DNA of 64,000 bases from Populus alba (GCF_005239225.2 NC_133289.1:8749501-8813500); one strand, 5' to 3'; shown: positions 1 through 11,392, counted from the stretch's first letter. Notes: generated by a model from the sequence alone, not told the origin. Program-made: numbers and translations.

Positions 1-561
1 TTTGGAAAGAGAAATCACTGCAGTCTTTCTCTTCTCCGCTAACACCTCGCTGATTGTCATTAGAATTACTTCTCCAGTTGAAGGTTTGACCAGCAAAAGA
101 CCCACTTGTTGGAGATGCAAGAGCCTGAAAAAACATGACATAAATAAGACACTAAAAAGAAAAAAGGAGGCAAACCCATTTATCACCGTAAGAAACATGT
201 CCACGCGAGTACAATTCAGTCCAAGAACTTACATAGGAAGTAGGGAAGAGTACAGGTGATTCCAAGAGCTCAGTTGGGCTTAAACGAGGAGGAATGGCCC
301 AGTAAGAAGAAGGAGAGACTGGGGGAGGAAGAGAGGGAGTGAAGGAGGTTGAAATGACTTGAAGTTTGGGATTTCAGTTCCATTTCTATCATTAGTTCCA
401 TGGTCATAAAGTCCCCAGCTTAGGTTGTCCATATATTTGTTATTACCAGAAACAAGATCAGTAAGAGAAGGAGAAGAGAAAGTCATGATTTGGGTTGGGA
501 GAGAGAGGTTAGATGGAGAATTTATAGTAGCAGTTATGCTTGCAGAAGCTGAAGATGCCAT
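1..561 (-). CDS. WRKY33-type group I WRKY transcription factor, 5' part, frameshifted in exon 1
   Basis: Partial gene that runs off the left edge. Exon 1 is 233..561 (ATG at 561, donor GTAAGT). Exon 2 is 1..124 (acceptor TTTTTTCAG) and continues outside the window. The start encodes MASSASASITATINSPSNL and then a NNKYMDNLSWGL segment. Further on, in a different frame, come PVSPSSYWAIPP, LSPTELLESPVLF and, across the splice junction, SYALASPTSGSF followed by FNWRSNSND. These Ser-Pro clusters are the N-terminal MAPK-phosphorylated region of WRKY33/25/26-type proteins, which bind W-boxes through WRKY domains that here lie beyond the edge. The ATG frame and the SP-cluster frame differ by one base: near 326-335 a run reads CTCTTCCTCC where one extra base restores the family frame. 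As written, the product stops after 93 codons at 280. No ATG exists in the downstream frame, so it is either a broken allele or a sequence error. Confidence 0.8.
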
Positions 562-653
562 GAAATTTGAGAGATTCAGAGGAGTTTTTTAAGGGGGTTG
601 TAATGGAAGATATAAAGGGTTGGATGTTAGCACAAATGTCGATGAGGTATGAT

Positions 654-655
<2 letters not shown>

Positions 656-684
<29 letters not shown>
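656..684. repeat. (TC)n microsatellite in the WRKY upstream region
   Basis: An uninterrupted 29-bp TC run about 95-125 bp upstream of the ATG, probably in the 5'UTR or core promoter. CT tracts at this position recur at the PADRE and SDR genes of the window. Confidence 0.95.
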
Positions 685-686
<2 letters not shown>

Positions 687-721
687 GCTTCTTCTGAGTT
701 CTGAGAGGCTAAAAGCAAAGT

Positions 722-767
722 TTGACCGTGGAAAAATATTTTTGGGTCAAGGCCACGAGCTTTGACT
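722..767. promoter_or_regulatory. Cluster of three W-boxes upstream of the WRKY gene
   Basis: TTGACC at 722-727, its reverse complement GGTCAA at 745-750 and TTGACT at 762-767 lie within 46 bp, about 160-205 bp upstream of the WRKY start codon. W-boxes (TTGAC[C/T]) are the known binding sites of WRKY proteins, and clusters of them drive autoregulated, pathogen-induced expression of WRKY33-type genes in other plants. The sites are seen directly; their function is inferred. Confidence 0.55.
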
Positions 768-2024
768 GGACTTGTCCCACATTGAAAATGGCGGCTTCAA
801 AACTCAGCCACTGTGATTAATTACTTGCCTGGAGGTTGCATGGTTAGCCACCTATCTTGCATCCGATTTGCTCAATTTAGAGCAGCATCATCAATCGCTT
901 CACCCCTCCCTTTATGGGTTGTTGGGGGCTTCTGTCCTCCTGGATCTTGTTCATCCACGTCTACAAAAAAAAAATAAAAAAATAAAAATTGATACTTCAT
1001 CAATAAATATCTAGGATGTGTGCGAATTGCATGAGATGATTAACAAAGATAAATCCAGCTAACAAGTAATTGTGTTTTTAAAATTCTTACATTGAGACTC
1101 TAGTGACTACGATATGTAAGTGAAAATAAGATGAAATGATTTTGAGTATTGATTTGGGAAAGAAATTTAAAGTATCAAATTCAAATATTAGGATGAGTTT
1201 TTTTTTTTAAAAAAAAGTTCTACATGAATTTCAAAAAAATAGAAGGCAGTTCTCATAAATCTAAGAAAGTTGCATTTGAATTAATATAAGTTCAAGAAAG
1301 GAAGGTAAATTTATAAGTTCTTAGTAAAGATCTATTAACCCCTTATTTCAAGAATTTCCATTGATCTTTTCATAAATGTAAGAAAATTACATTTGTTCAT
1401 ATTAAATTAATTAATAAGTTCTTGATGATCTTCCAAAATTTAAAATGCTTAGGAATAGATGGTTTAGTTGTTGGATTATGGGTTAATCATATCTTCTATC
1501 AAAATAGTCTATTTTGTATTGTTTATGAAATTTGTAGCTTGTTGTAAAAAGCTTGTAACATGCAAAATAATTTTTTTTGGGTGAGATTTGAGAACTCTCA
1601 AATAATAAAGTTAGTGATCTTTAAATAAATTATTATAATAAATTAGAGAATAAACATTTATGGTTAAGAATGAAAGTGTTTATTTTTAATTTTGATACAA
1701 TAAATGCTCTGAAATTAAAAATGTATTTTTGTAGAGAATAAGTATTGTGAATCTTTTACTTATGTGATTATAATGGTATTTAAACCCTTGAGTTTTATCT
1801 TTTTTTGCAAAGGATAAATTAAAGTGTAATTTTGCATTAATAGCATTAATGAATGCTAACTATTTTTTACACACAACTATTAATGTGAGATGAAATATCT
1901 CTTATATTAATATTAAAAGGGGGGATGAGAGATGAATATCCTTATTATTAATATTTTATATTAAATGTCATTAGAATAAGCAAACAAGAGCATATAATGA
2001 TATTTAGGCCTTCAGTCCTTTGTA
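768..2024. other. Intergenic, no gene seen
   Basis: AT-rich DNA with homopolymer tracts and many stop codons in all frames. Beyond the W-box cluster I see no coding signal or RNA gene here. Confidence 0.6.
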
Positions 2025-2715
2025 TTTGGCATGTAGCCGAGTCTAAAGATATTGGGTTTGGCAGGACATTATACTCATGTTTAATTGGACTTGACATGCA
2101 ACCAAGCACAAGGTCAATGAGTCGAGAAAGTTTCCAGACTCATGTCCAATTAGGCTCGACACATAGCTAAGCCCAATGTCAATTGGTTTGAGGAGGTCAA
2201 TAGACCCATGCCTAATTGAGCTCGACATGTAACTAAACTCAAGAACGTTGGGTTTGACAGCTTGTCAGACTCATACTTACTTTGACTTGGTGCGATGTCA
2301 AACTTAAGTGGATATGGGTCATGTGAGCTTTCTAGACCCATCTTCACTCGGGCTCGACATGCAGCCGAGCCCAAGATTATTAGGTGTGGCAGCTCGCAAT
2401 ACCTGCATCCTTATTGGGCTCGACATGTGGCTAAGCCCAAGAGCACTTGGTTTAATAGGCTGTCAATGCCATATTAACTTGGACTTGACATGTATTTAGA
2501 TCTAGGGACATTGAGTCTAGTAACTCGCTAGACCTATACTCCTTTGAGTTTGACTTGTAGCCACGTTGAAGGACATTAGGTTTGACAACTCACCAGACTC
2601 ATGTCCAATTAGGCTTAACATGTAACTAGCTCTAAGGATATTGAGTTTGGAAGTATGTTAGACCCATGTTATATCAGCCCGATATTCAACTAAACCTAGA
2701 GATGTTAGGTATGAA
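2025..2715. repeat. Diverged tandem array of a ~65-bp unit, about 10 copies
   Basis: The landmark [C/T]T[C/T]GACATGTAGCC recurs in diverged form near 2091, 2157, 2221, 2287, 2353, 2421, 2485, 2549, 2614 and 2681, a spacing of 64-68 bp. Each unit also holds a variant of GCCCAAG..ATTGGGTTTGGCAG and of CAGACTCATGTCCAATTGG. The short ORFs read through here on both strands are a by-product of the repeat. GC content is clearly higher than in the flanks. Units are diverged, so the array is old. Confidence 0.85.
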
Positions 2716-3505
2716 CGAAAGCCCCACATGTTTATAAATAAATTTTCACTTTCCTTTTTGACCAGTGATTTAGAGACTCATAATTTGATTTTTCATGAAG
2801 TGTAAAAAGTACTGAACCATCAGTTCTATTTAAAGGTTTGATAAAGTCAAGGAAGCATAATTAAAGGTGTATTTAGCATTGTTGTTGAAAGAATGGAAGG
2901 CAAATTTACAAGTTATTTTTATTATTTAAAATTGGTTTCATTGTTAGTGCCTTACAAGTGTATTTACCTATTATTTAAAAACTATTAGGTGGCTTGCCCC
3001 CTTATAAAGCCAACAATTATCATTTCGTAAAAGATATAACAGAAAGGAAAACATGGACCATGGTTCCATAGCAAGAATACAAGTTAAGGGTGATTGATTT
3101 TTTTATTCCTGAGAATGGCGATTTCAAATATCAAAACTCTAAGTCTAGACTACTAACTTTATCCTTAATATCATATATTCTCTTTCTAATTTTAAAATAT
3201 TCTTTGATTTCTTCAAATAAATATTTTTTTCTTGTAATTTTAAAATAAACAACTGTGAAGAAGGATATGATGCTGTGCACTCAATTTTTTGACTACTAAG
3301 CTCGTTGAGTCAGCTATGTTACTAAAATACTAATTGCCAGAAAACCTTTTCGCCGTGAAGAAAAGAAGCTTAATATTTTTACTCTCTCAAGTTTGTCAAG
3401 CTGTGAGCGAGCAGCTCGGGGCATCAAGTTTGACCATTTCTCAATTTCACTCTTGTGTGAGATTTATATTAATATAGATTGTATGAGAGAAGCAGCTCGC
3501 ATACA
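2716..3505. other. Intergenic, no gene seen
   Basis: AT-rich, without coding signal. It separates the 65-bp array from the tRNA-like sequence. Confidence 0.5.
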
Positions 3506-3581
3506 GGTTCCATGGTGTAGCTGGTGGTTAGCACTCTGAACTTTGAATCCAGCGACCTGGGCTCGTCTTCCGGTGGGACCT
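3506..3581 (+). pseudogene. Decayed tRNA-Gln (UUG)
   Basis: The sequence follows plant tRNA-Gln: acceptor 5' strand GGTTCCA at 3506-3512, anticodon loop CTTTGAA (anticodon TTG) and 3' strand TGGGACC with discriminator T at 3581. Several features argue for decay. The D-loop (GTGTAGCTGGTGGTTAGCAC) is 4 nt longer than the usual GTGTAGTGGTTAGCAC. The anticodon stem CTGAA/TCCAG has one A-C mismatch. The T arm CCTGG..TCCGG is mismatched, and its loop GCTCGTC lacks the usual TTCRA. No poly-T terminator follows closely. A functional variant tRNA is possible but less likely. Confidence 0.7.
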
Positions 3582-3670
3582 TTCCGACATTATTTGAACC
3601 TTTTTCTTTTCTTTATTTTTGCCCCCCACCCGACCACGAATCATTTATGCAGCAGGGAATAGCCAGGGAG

Positions 3671-4026
3671 CACTACTAGAAAATGAATGAAAACTAATAG
3701 AATTATCTACGGAAATCAATCCGTCTTTATTTTTGTTTGCATATATGAATAGACAATACCCGTTTTCGTGATGCAGTCAATATATATTAATAAAATATAT
3801 TCGTCAGTATATCGATTATATCACCGATAAATTATATAGTTTTTTTTAAAAAGTTTATAATGATATAATGACAAAGATTTTTTTCAGATGAATTTACCAA
3901 TAAAATGACTAAGAGATTCAAACCAGGATCTCCATACAGTGACGTGACACAGTCACCATTAGACTTACCAACATGTATACCGATGGAATGATTCCATCGA
4001 TGATTCAATCGGTAAAAGCTATAGTG
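3671..4026. mobile_element. Small CACTA-like (En/Spm) non-autonomous element
   Basis: Starts CACTACTAGAAAA at 3671 and ends CTATAGTG at 4026, with the inverted CACTA/TAGTG termini of this superfamily. Subterminal sequences such as ACGGAAATCAATCCGT, CGTCAGTAT, TACCGATGGAATGATTCC and ATCGGTAAAAGCT resemble the CCGTCGGTAA-type repeats of the larger CACTA element at 54283-55744. The flanking triplets (GAG, ACG) do not match, so the ends may have decayed. Confidence 0.5.
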
Positions 4027-4069
4027 ACGTCTCATGTTGTTTCATGGAAATATAAAAAGATAATATGTT

Positions 4070-4235
4070 TCATTATGATAATGGTTGTTTTTAAAAATAT
4101 TTTTATTTAAAAATATATTAAAATAATAATTTTTTATTTTTTAAAATTTATTTTTAATATTAAGACATTAAAATTATCATTAAAAATATAAAAAAATTCA
4201 AAAATTTTCAAAAGCAACAAACACACGCCTTAGCA
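4070..4235. repeat. AT-rich dispersed MITE-like element, copy 1
   Basis: Core pattern GAAAATATATTAAAATAAT, then a T/A-rich stretch with TTTTAATAT..CATCAAAA, then CACTAAAAAAATAATT, ending near AACAAACACAC. The same order of motifs recurs at six further places in this window (near 38.1, 38.8, 39.6, 45.8, 47.8 and 63.3 kb), in both orientations. Class is inferred from size, AT content, lack of coding capacity and CAAACAC-like ends. Confidence 0.6.
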
Positions 4236-5425
4236 AGGAGGCAATTTTACTTATCCAATTCCAAAAGATGTTTGACTTTGTCAAACAATATTGTTTATTG
4301 GAATAAAAGTGGTGACGCATTGAAAGGGAAGAGTTGACCATGTCCCTACTGAAGAATTGACCCTTGCATTATGGCTATATAAAACTATTAATTTTGTTGC
4401 AAACAACCCAGGTTTGGAGTTTGTTCAGTCGGAGATGAGAGAAATTAAGCTGCTTTTTTGAGAAAAGAGAAGAAGAATCTTCTTTGGGTTTGTAGTTTTA
4501 GATTCTGAGGTTCTTCACTAATTCTTCAAAAAAGTAATATATTTATGTTTGATGAGTTCTATTTATAAAGATATTTTAAACATTAGATTTAATGGATCTC
4601 TTCAAATTTATGTGAATATAAAAAATGAAATGTCCATTTGAAATGTAATATTTCAACACTCTAAGCCTTTGTTAATCCTCTTCACGTTTTTTTTATTTAT
4701 TATTATTTTAAAAAAGAGGCTTTTGCTATTCCAAGGCCCATGAATTCCTATATGGGCTATTGGAAGCCTCTTTTTGGATTTTCAGGAGTGGGCCAAGAAT
4801 TTATCACCGCTCTTGGATGTCGAAACTATGAATTAGTATAATAAAATCCAGCTCGATCTAGAGAGTTGGCGCAAGCTGGATTGACATGGTTGAATACAGG
4901 TAATCTGATGGATTAACTGGTGTTAAAACTCAGTTTGATTTTAGTTTTTTTTAATAAAATTATTTTTTTTTTTAAAAATAAAATCTCAAATGATTTCATT
5001 TTAATTAATTCAAGTTACTCGTAATTTAAATTTTAAGCTGAGTCATATTCATAATGAATATATCATTCGTTAAAATAATATTATTATGATATTGTTTTTT
5101 GAACTTGTCATGCGAGCTTAATAGAAAACTTAAGTAAAGCATTTTATTTTGTTTGGTTCCATGCTTATGTGTGTACAAGTCACCGCTTGCTCCCAAGCTG
5201 TCCAGCTAAAAGACCATCAGGCCTTCCTGATCTTACCTTTTCTTGTATAATACAATTAGGAAAGAAAGGCTTAAACATGATCACTAGCTGCATCAAACCT
5301 TGAACATGACCGGAATTCACACCGGCTATACATCAAGGACAACCTTCGTCTTCCTCTCAGCTTGGAATCTACCATTTGCTGGCAAGAAAACTTGTCGTCC
5401 CCAATGACCACAGCTTTTGCTGTCT
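4236..5425. other. Intergenic; orphan promoter-like stretch near 4.37-4.5 kb
   Basis: A good TATA box (GGCTATATAAAAC, about 4372-4384) is followed by a pyrimidine- and GAGA-rich leader-like sequence, but the first ATG (4435) opens only an 8-codon frame and no exon follows. The last ~150 bp before 5426 probably form the 3'UTR of the FBL3-type gene. Confidence 0.35.
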
Positions 5426-8400
5426 CTACTGAGCCATGTCTTCCCACTGTAACTTGTAGCACTTTGGATCTAATTCAGCCTGTCAATCATAACAACCAGA
5501 ACATTAATCTTCAAGAGTTCCAAATCACTAAATGTGTTAGGTGAATGACAATTATCTACATATGCTTTGCTTAATTCACCAAAAGAGGGGGGTTGGAATC
5601 TGTATATGCTTTGGACTTTAAAAACGGTGGTTGATGGGAATATCAAAATTTTACAGTTCTGGGAATCTAAAAAGGGTAGAAGAATGCATGCATGTGCACA
5701 AATATTATCGTATAGTACTAGAACACATTGAGGTACCTTTGTGATCATGACAGATAATATCAGATTAGGCTAATCAGATATAGTTTATGGACATATTGAG
5801 CCAACTCGTCATGAATTAAGGAGATACCTGAAACTCTTTATCTCTCCACTCAAACACACAACAACGTGCTTCCAAATGTTCAAAAAGAGGCTGTGGAAGC
5901 AACGATTTAAAAGATACGTGGAGCTTCACTTTTGTTAATCCTCCGCATGCCAACAAGGCAGCTGACAATCCACTTGGAGTCAAGCCCTTCAAGTGCAGGA
6001 CTGTCATGCTTTGCAGACAGCTGATGCTGGCAAGAGCCAATAGCCCCACATCTGTAACTGAGCTATACGATAAAGTAATCTGCAAAGAAAAGAATAGACC
6101 GTAACCACCTATGTCAGTTCTTGTTCTCAAGGTGTTGTTTTGGCAAACAAGTGAGACAATGGAGGCCAAACAGCCAAAGGGAAAATACCTGTCTGAGGTT
6201 CTGAGAAAAGTGAGCAAGCTGAAGCATTGCAGCATCACCAATGTTGTGACACTTCTTTATGTCTAGCTTATTGAGCTGCTTACACCCCGCAGCAATGGCT
6301 GCAAGACCTAAAGAAGTGATAAGAGGGCACCCTCGACTTTCAAATGTGTTTAACCTTGAGCATTTTGATAGTGCTAATAAGGAACTATCAGTAACGTCGA
6401 TACAATATGACATATTTATCATCTCAAGACCGGAGCAACCTTGACAGATTGCGAGAGTGCCCAAATCTGTTATTCCAGCAGACCTGAATAAATGAAACTA
6501 CAATCAGCTCATCATAAATCACTGATTGCTCATATTTCAATTACTTTCATTCCATTGACTAGAACCAAGGCAAATAGTAACAAAACATAGGCTGATCTGC
6601 CTAAGAGAATGAGAATGAGGGAAAAAATTCAAGGATTGCAACTAAATACCTGTACAAATCAAGCTCGGCAAGTTTTGAGCACTTCATGCCTATGTGTGAA
6701 AGTCCCTTGTCACTTATGTTTAGGCAAATTCCTATCTTTAAGCTCGAGAGTTTAGAACATTTGGAAATGGACTTCAGACCTGCATATAAAATGAGCATAA
6801 GTATGCTAGTTTATTATACAAGTACTTCTTACATACAAAGTGTGAGTGCAAAGGAAAAACCTTTGTCATCAATCTCATTATCTGTTAAGTCAAGCTCTTC
6901 AAGAAACTGACATTGCTGTCCAATAAAGACAAATGCTTCACTAGGAACTAAGGTACATGACTCCATTCTGAGGGAAGTGAGATTCGTGCATGAACTTGTG
7001 ATGTAGGCAATAGAAACATCAGTTATCTTCCTACAGCATGTTATATCTAGCTTCTTCAAGTCTTTGTGCTTTGTTACAAGAGAAGAGAGACCTTCATCTG
7101 TCACTCCTAAACATTTACTCAAGCTCAGCTCGCCTAGTGATATGCACCAATTTCCAATAGCTTTTAATCCAGCAGAGGTAACAGGACAACCATCTAGCTT
7201 GACAGATTGCAATATGGCAAGACTTCTCAAACTATTAGCCAGAGCTAGAGTGACCTGAAACAATGCCAACAAGACATTTGTAAGCGCGGGGATCAGAGAA
7301 AAACTGTTCAAATATTACAAAAAGAACAAAGTGAAAAAAATTACAGGAGAGCCATATGCGAAGGCTTGCCGTAGGCCTCCAGCACCACCTGTTAAGGATG
7401 ATAAGCCAACATGACTGATGTTCTGGCAACTTGACATGTTGAGTGCCTGCGAAAGGAAGATTTAAATTAATTTGTCAGACATATTACTTTGGTGTGCAAT
7501 TGAAGTGGACTTTCATTCAGTCAAGTGCAAAAATAGTGTATATTTTACAGTTACCCACAAACATTATATTATATTTGTCATCTGCGAGCATAAAATTTGA
7601 TGATTCGCAAATCAATATACCTTCAGCGACTTGCAGCCGTGTTTGAGGGCAGCAAGGCTATCGTCATCAATACCAAAGCATCCTTCTAGAGCTATAGATT
7701 CAAGATATTGTAGTTTCAAAATGGCTGGTAAACATTTATTTGTAATCTGCACAGCAGGAAAACAGTGATGCGAGTATATAAGTTCATCGAAAACTTTCAA
7801 TTAGATGACGCTTCGCAAACTTTCATTTCGGCTAATTACAAAAATTAGAAGCCAGGATTTCTTAAATGGAAACATAAACATGTAGGAAGAATATTTCCAG
7901 AGTTTATTCAAACCGATTAACATCTTAAAACACAACAAAAGTTATAAAATAAATACGAAGGAAAAATGCGAAAATTTCCAACTTGATGGTCCCAGCAAAC
8001 AAATTAACCTATACTAGCTTAATTCAAGGCTTAATACAGCAACAAAGTAAATCCGTTCCCATATAAAACATTTAAATAAAAATGAAACAAAAACACAAGG
8101 AAACAAATTAACATCAAACCAAAAGTAATTAACTTACCTGCAAGTAAGAGAGATCCAAACTTCTAATCTCTTTACACTTAACAGCAATTAAACCAACCCC
8201 TAAATCACTAACACCTATGCACCATTTCAAGCTAATCAACCTCAACTTCTTGCAACCAACAGCAATACATCCAATTCCGGTATCAGTAATCAACTTGCAC
8301 CTCACCAACCACAACCTCTCCAAATTCTTAGCCTCCGCCACCGCAGCCGCCGCCGCATCTCTCAACTCAGTCGCATTAGACAAGTCAATACTCACCAAAT

Positions 8401-8782
8401 TCTTACAATTCAAAGCCAAACTCATCAACCCATTATAAGAAAAGGACCTTGACCTAGAAAGATCAATAGAATTCAATGAATCTTTGCAAATATTTGATAT
8501 AACTGTCAAAGAACTGTTATTTAGTCGTAGACACAAAGAAAGATCAAGATGGCTAACATTTGGGTATCTGTTAAGAATTCTTGGAAGGTGTTCTTGTCGT
8601 AAAGGTTTAAGATTTTTCCGGTGTTTTGATTCTGCAATGTAAAATGACTTGCAAACTAAAGAAAAAGACTTTCTGTCAAAAGGGTTTGTGTTAGTGAAGT
8701 CTAAGATGGTAAAAATAATCTCTTCAGACAAGAGATCGAAGAAGTTGTTGGCGTTGGTTTGTGAGGTTTTTTGTATCTTCAT
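5426..8782 (-). CDS. FBL3: F-box/LRR-repeat protein, FBL3/RAE1 type
   Basis: Eight coding exons on the minus strand: 8138..8782, 7621..7746, 7345..7446, 6861..7254, 6650..6779, 6189..6483, 5828..6079 and 5426..5479. They sum to 1998 nt, 665 residues, the length I recall for Arabidopsis FBL3 (At5g01720). The reading frame is continuous across all junctions. An F-box lies at about residues 15-60 ([31 protein letters not shown]). It is followed by leucine-rich repeats of the cysteine-containing type ([52 protein letters not shown]) and the terminal exon [17 protein letters not shown]. The family member RAE1 is the SCF adaptor that triggers turnover of STOP1 in aluminium/malate signalling; the same role here is inference. 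Intron 4 has a weak donor (AAAG|GTTTTT), but its acceptor joins correctly. The ATG at 8782 aligns with the family start. Confidence 0.93.
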
Positions 8783-8868
8783 GGTAAGAGATTTTGAAGC
8801 TTAAAAAGCTGTGATCTTTGGGTATGGCTTGCTTTGGGGTTTTGAAGGGAGAGGAGAAATGGTGACGT

Positions 8869-8875
8869 TTTTATA
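8869..8875 (-). promoter_or_regulatory. Putative TATA box of the FBL3-type gene
   Basis: TATAAAA on the minus strand, 87-93 bp upstream of the ATG at 8782, inside CCTTGTATAAAAACGTCACC. The distance allows a 5'UTR of about 60 bp. Supported by position and consensus only. Confidence 0.45.
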
Positions 8876-11392
8876 CAAGGAAGGGGAGGTTTTTGAGGCT
8901 AAGCATTAACCGTTAACAGAAATATAAATGGTGGTGGTTTGTTGTTTAGATAGTTGAAGAGTAGGAGGGTCGTCGACTGTCGATTGATTGAGGAGGAAGG
9001 TTGTTCATATTACGGTATTAGCCTCGCGGGTCTTTCTTAAAAAGGGTTTTTTATTCTGTCTGCTCTACTTCGAAAGGACCAAATTCGCCTTGTAAATTGT
9101 TGGAATAGACTAACAATTTCCATTTAAATCAAATCTTGTTATATAAAATTATTTATTGTGATTTTAATAAAATCCCTATTACACAAAAAATATAAATCAA
9201 ATATTTTCATGTAAAATAAATAGATAAAATAAGAGAGAGACTTAGAAATTAAATGTCCTTAACCTTAAATCAAAACTTATATTTTGCTAAAAAAATATAT
9301 TGGACTAGAAATCTTATAAAACAAAAGGTATTTGTTTATATTCACTATTCAAACAAATCTGATAGATTCTTTTGAGAGGAAGAAAGTCCAAGTGAAGAGT
9401 GTGGGGGCATTACTGTCTTTTTGGTAGAGTATTGACAGACCTGTACGGGGGAGGACGAGAAGGACAAGGAGTGAGAAGGGAGTGTTGACGGGGGTAGTTT
9501 TGTCATTAAGGATGTCGTTGTCTTACCGCAAACTCAGACCATCTCATATGGTGAAGGACTATGTGAGGAAGGACAGGTTCAAGTGCAGCCCAGTACTGCT
9601 ATTATTTTTTTTACAACATTAAAAATAAATCAAAAAATACTTTATTCTTAGTGGGTATAATTGAAATTGAAAAAGGAAGAAGCTGTACCTGAATTTTGTT
9701 TTGTATCTAATATATTAAAGGTTGAACTTGTACATGAATTTTGTTCTTTCAGAAAATTAATTTCATAGTACTGAAATTTGAACACCAATAATATTTATTC
9801 ACATCTAATAAAATAAAATGTGAATTTTTAATAAAAAAAATACACAAAGATTTTAATTATAAGTTATCTCCAACCCCATAAATGTTCAATACTCCTAAAA
9901 AAACCTTTAGCAAAACCCATCTATTACTATTTATGTAGCTGGCGAGCACAAATATTATAAAGAAAGAATAGTTCTCTCGTGAATTATTGCAAAAGAAAGG
10001 AACATCACAGATCAAACATGCAGCAGGGTACTATGATCTCATGCACGTCTCGGTAAGAACCCTAAGTTTGTTTGCTAATCCTCTGCAAGTTGCCATCGCT
10101 TCACGCAAAAGGCTAAACACTCGACGTGATTATTCTTTAATAAGAACCCACAGCTTCACGCATCAGAACAACTTGACAAAATGACTTGGAGAGAACTTCT
10201 AGAGAGTGAAACTTCAAATATGGAATGAAGAGAGGTCCTTCTACAATGGGAGGCATCCCTCTTCCAATGTTTAAGAATTCCTACTGCTTGTACATGTTCG
10301 AATTAATTTGATAAAACTTTTTTTTTAATTATTATTTTCTTTTTGTGTGTGTTTTATATTCGAGAATTCTTCTTGCTGTATACTGCGGGGTCCAAAAAAG
10401 AAAGACAAGATACCCTCCCTTCGCCCTTTGGATTTGGACTGTAATAAAGGTTTTTTCCTTTTCCTTTTGTACTGAAATGTGTCCTGCAGAAATGGGACAA
10501 AAAAGAAAAGTCGATGAGACAATAACAAGTCCACGCACAGATTCACTTGTTACAGCACAAACGCTGTATCCTGTGATTTTCAAGCCCATCAGATCTTATT
10601 CTTTTTCGTTTTCTTTCTTTTATCTTGCTGGTGGAGGTGTTTTCTGCTGGTTGCTGCTGTGCTCCTCGTGTCTCTCTGCTCTATCTGTCCTCGTCCTCAT
10701 CGTTTCAAAGAGAAAAAACATTTTACTCAATAAAATAGATTTATTCAGGGCTGAAATATTCTTTCAATTATTGTACTCGTATTTTTTTAAATAATAATAA
10801 TAATAATAATAATAGATCATCTCTATTCCAAATATAAGATTTGACATTACTTTCTCGGTCCCAATATGCAGTCTAAATAAATAAATCTTCCAAACAGAAG
10901 CATTTGGAAAGGTGGGCAGACTTGATTAATTAAGGGAATATGCTAACGAAAAGCTAAAGCTGAAGAACTTTTGTATACGTGTGTATATCTGCTCGATGTT
11001 TTGTAAGATTATGAGAATAGATACTGCAAGGATTAAAAAAATAATTAAATGGTAGTTAAAAAAAAAAAAATCAATTCATTCCTAGGTGCACACAGCTTCT
11101 ACGCGGGATACCATAACGTCATGCACTCCGTGTTTTGTACTAGCAAATTCGCCGGCACTTTATCGCAGAGATATTGTTCAAAAATAGATGTTGCAAAATG
11201 AGCTCACCACTTGATTTTTCTACGATGAAACATGTTTTTTTGAAAAATTAAAATAAAATGTTAAATTGCAATCACTGAAAAAAAATGACCTAAAGCTAAT
11301 GGGGGAAATCAAAATATATATACCGAGACACTATAAATTGTTATAGTATTTTACTAATTATATGACCCCCCTGATACTGCGAATTAATTATT
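8876..11392. other. Intergenic; only unassigned ORFs
   Basis: A GC-richer patch lies at 9400-9600 (GGGGGAGGACGAGAAGGAC and neighbours) in otherwise AT-rich DNA. The longest frame is 10345..10794 (+, 149 codons). It is rich in Phe, Leu and Ser, contains runs read from T-rich DNA and resembles no family I know, so I treat it as chance. An (AAT)n tract lies at about 10791-10814. Confidence 0.5.

Noticed and set aside
774..784. GTCCCACATTG resembles the plant snRNA upstream element (RTCCCACATCG).
   Set aside because: One mismatch, no TATA box about 25 bp downstream and no U-snRNA sequence after it.
2043..2499. Several 60-74-codon frames on both strands.
   Set aside because: They all lie in the 65-bp tandem array and reflect its higher GC content, not a gene.
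10215..10275. TACAATGGGAGGCATCCCTC looked like a possible miR482/miR1448-type hairpin.
   Set aside because: It does not match the mature sequences I recall, and the surrounding arms pair poorly.
10345..10794. A 149-codon plus-strand frame.
   Set aside because: Low-complexity composition from T-rich DNA, no recognised domain and no support from codon pattern or neighbours.
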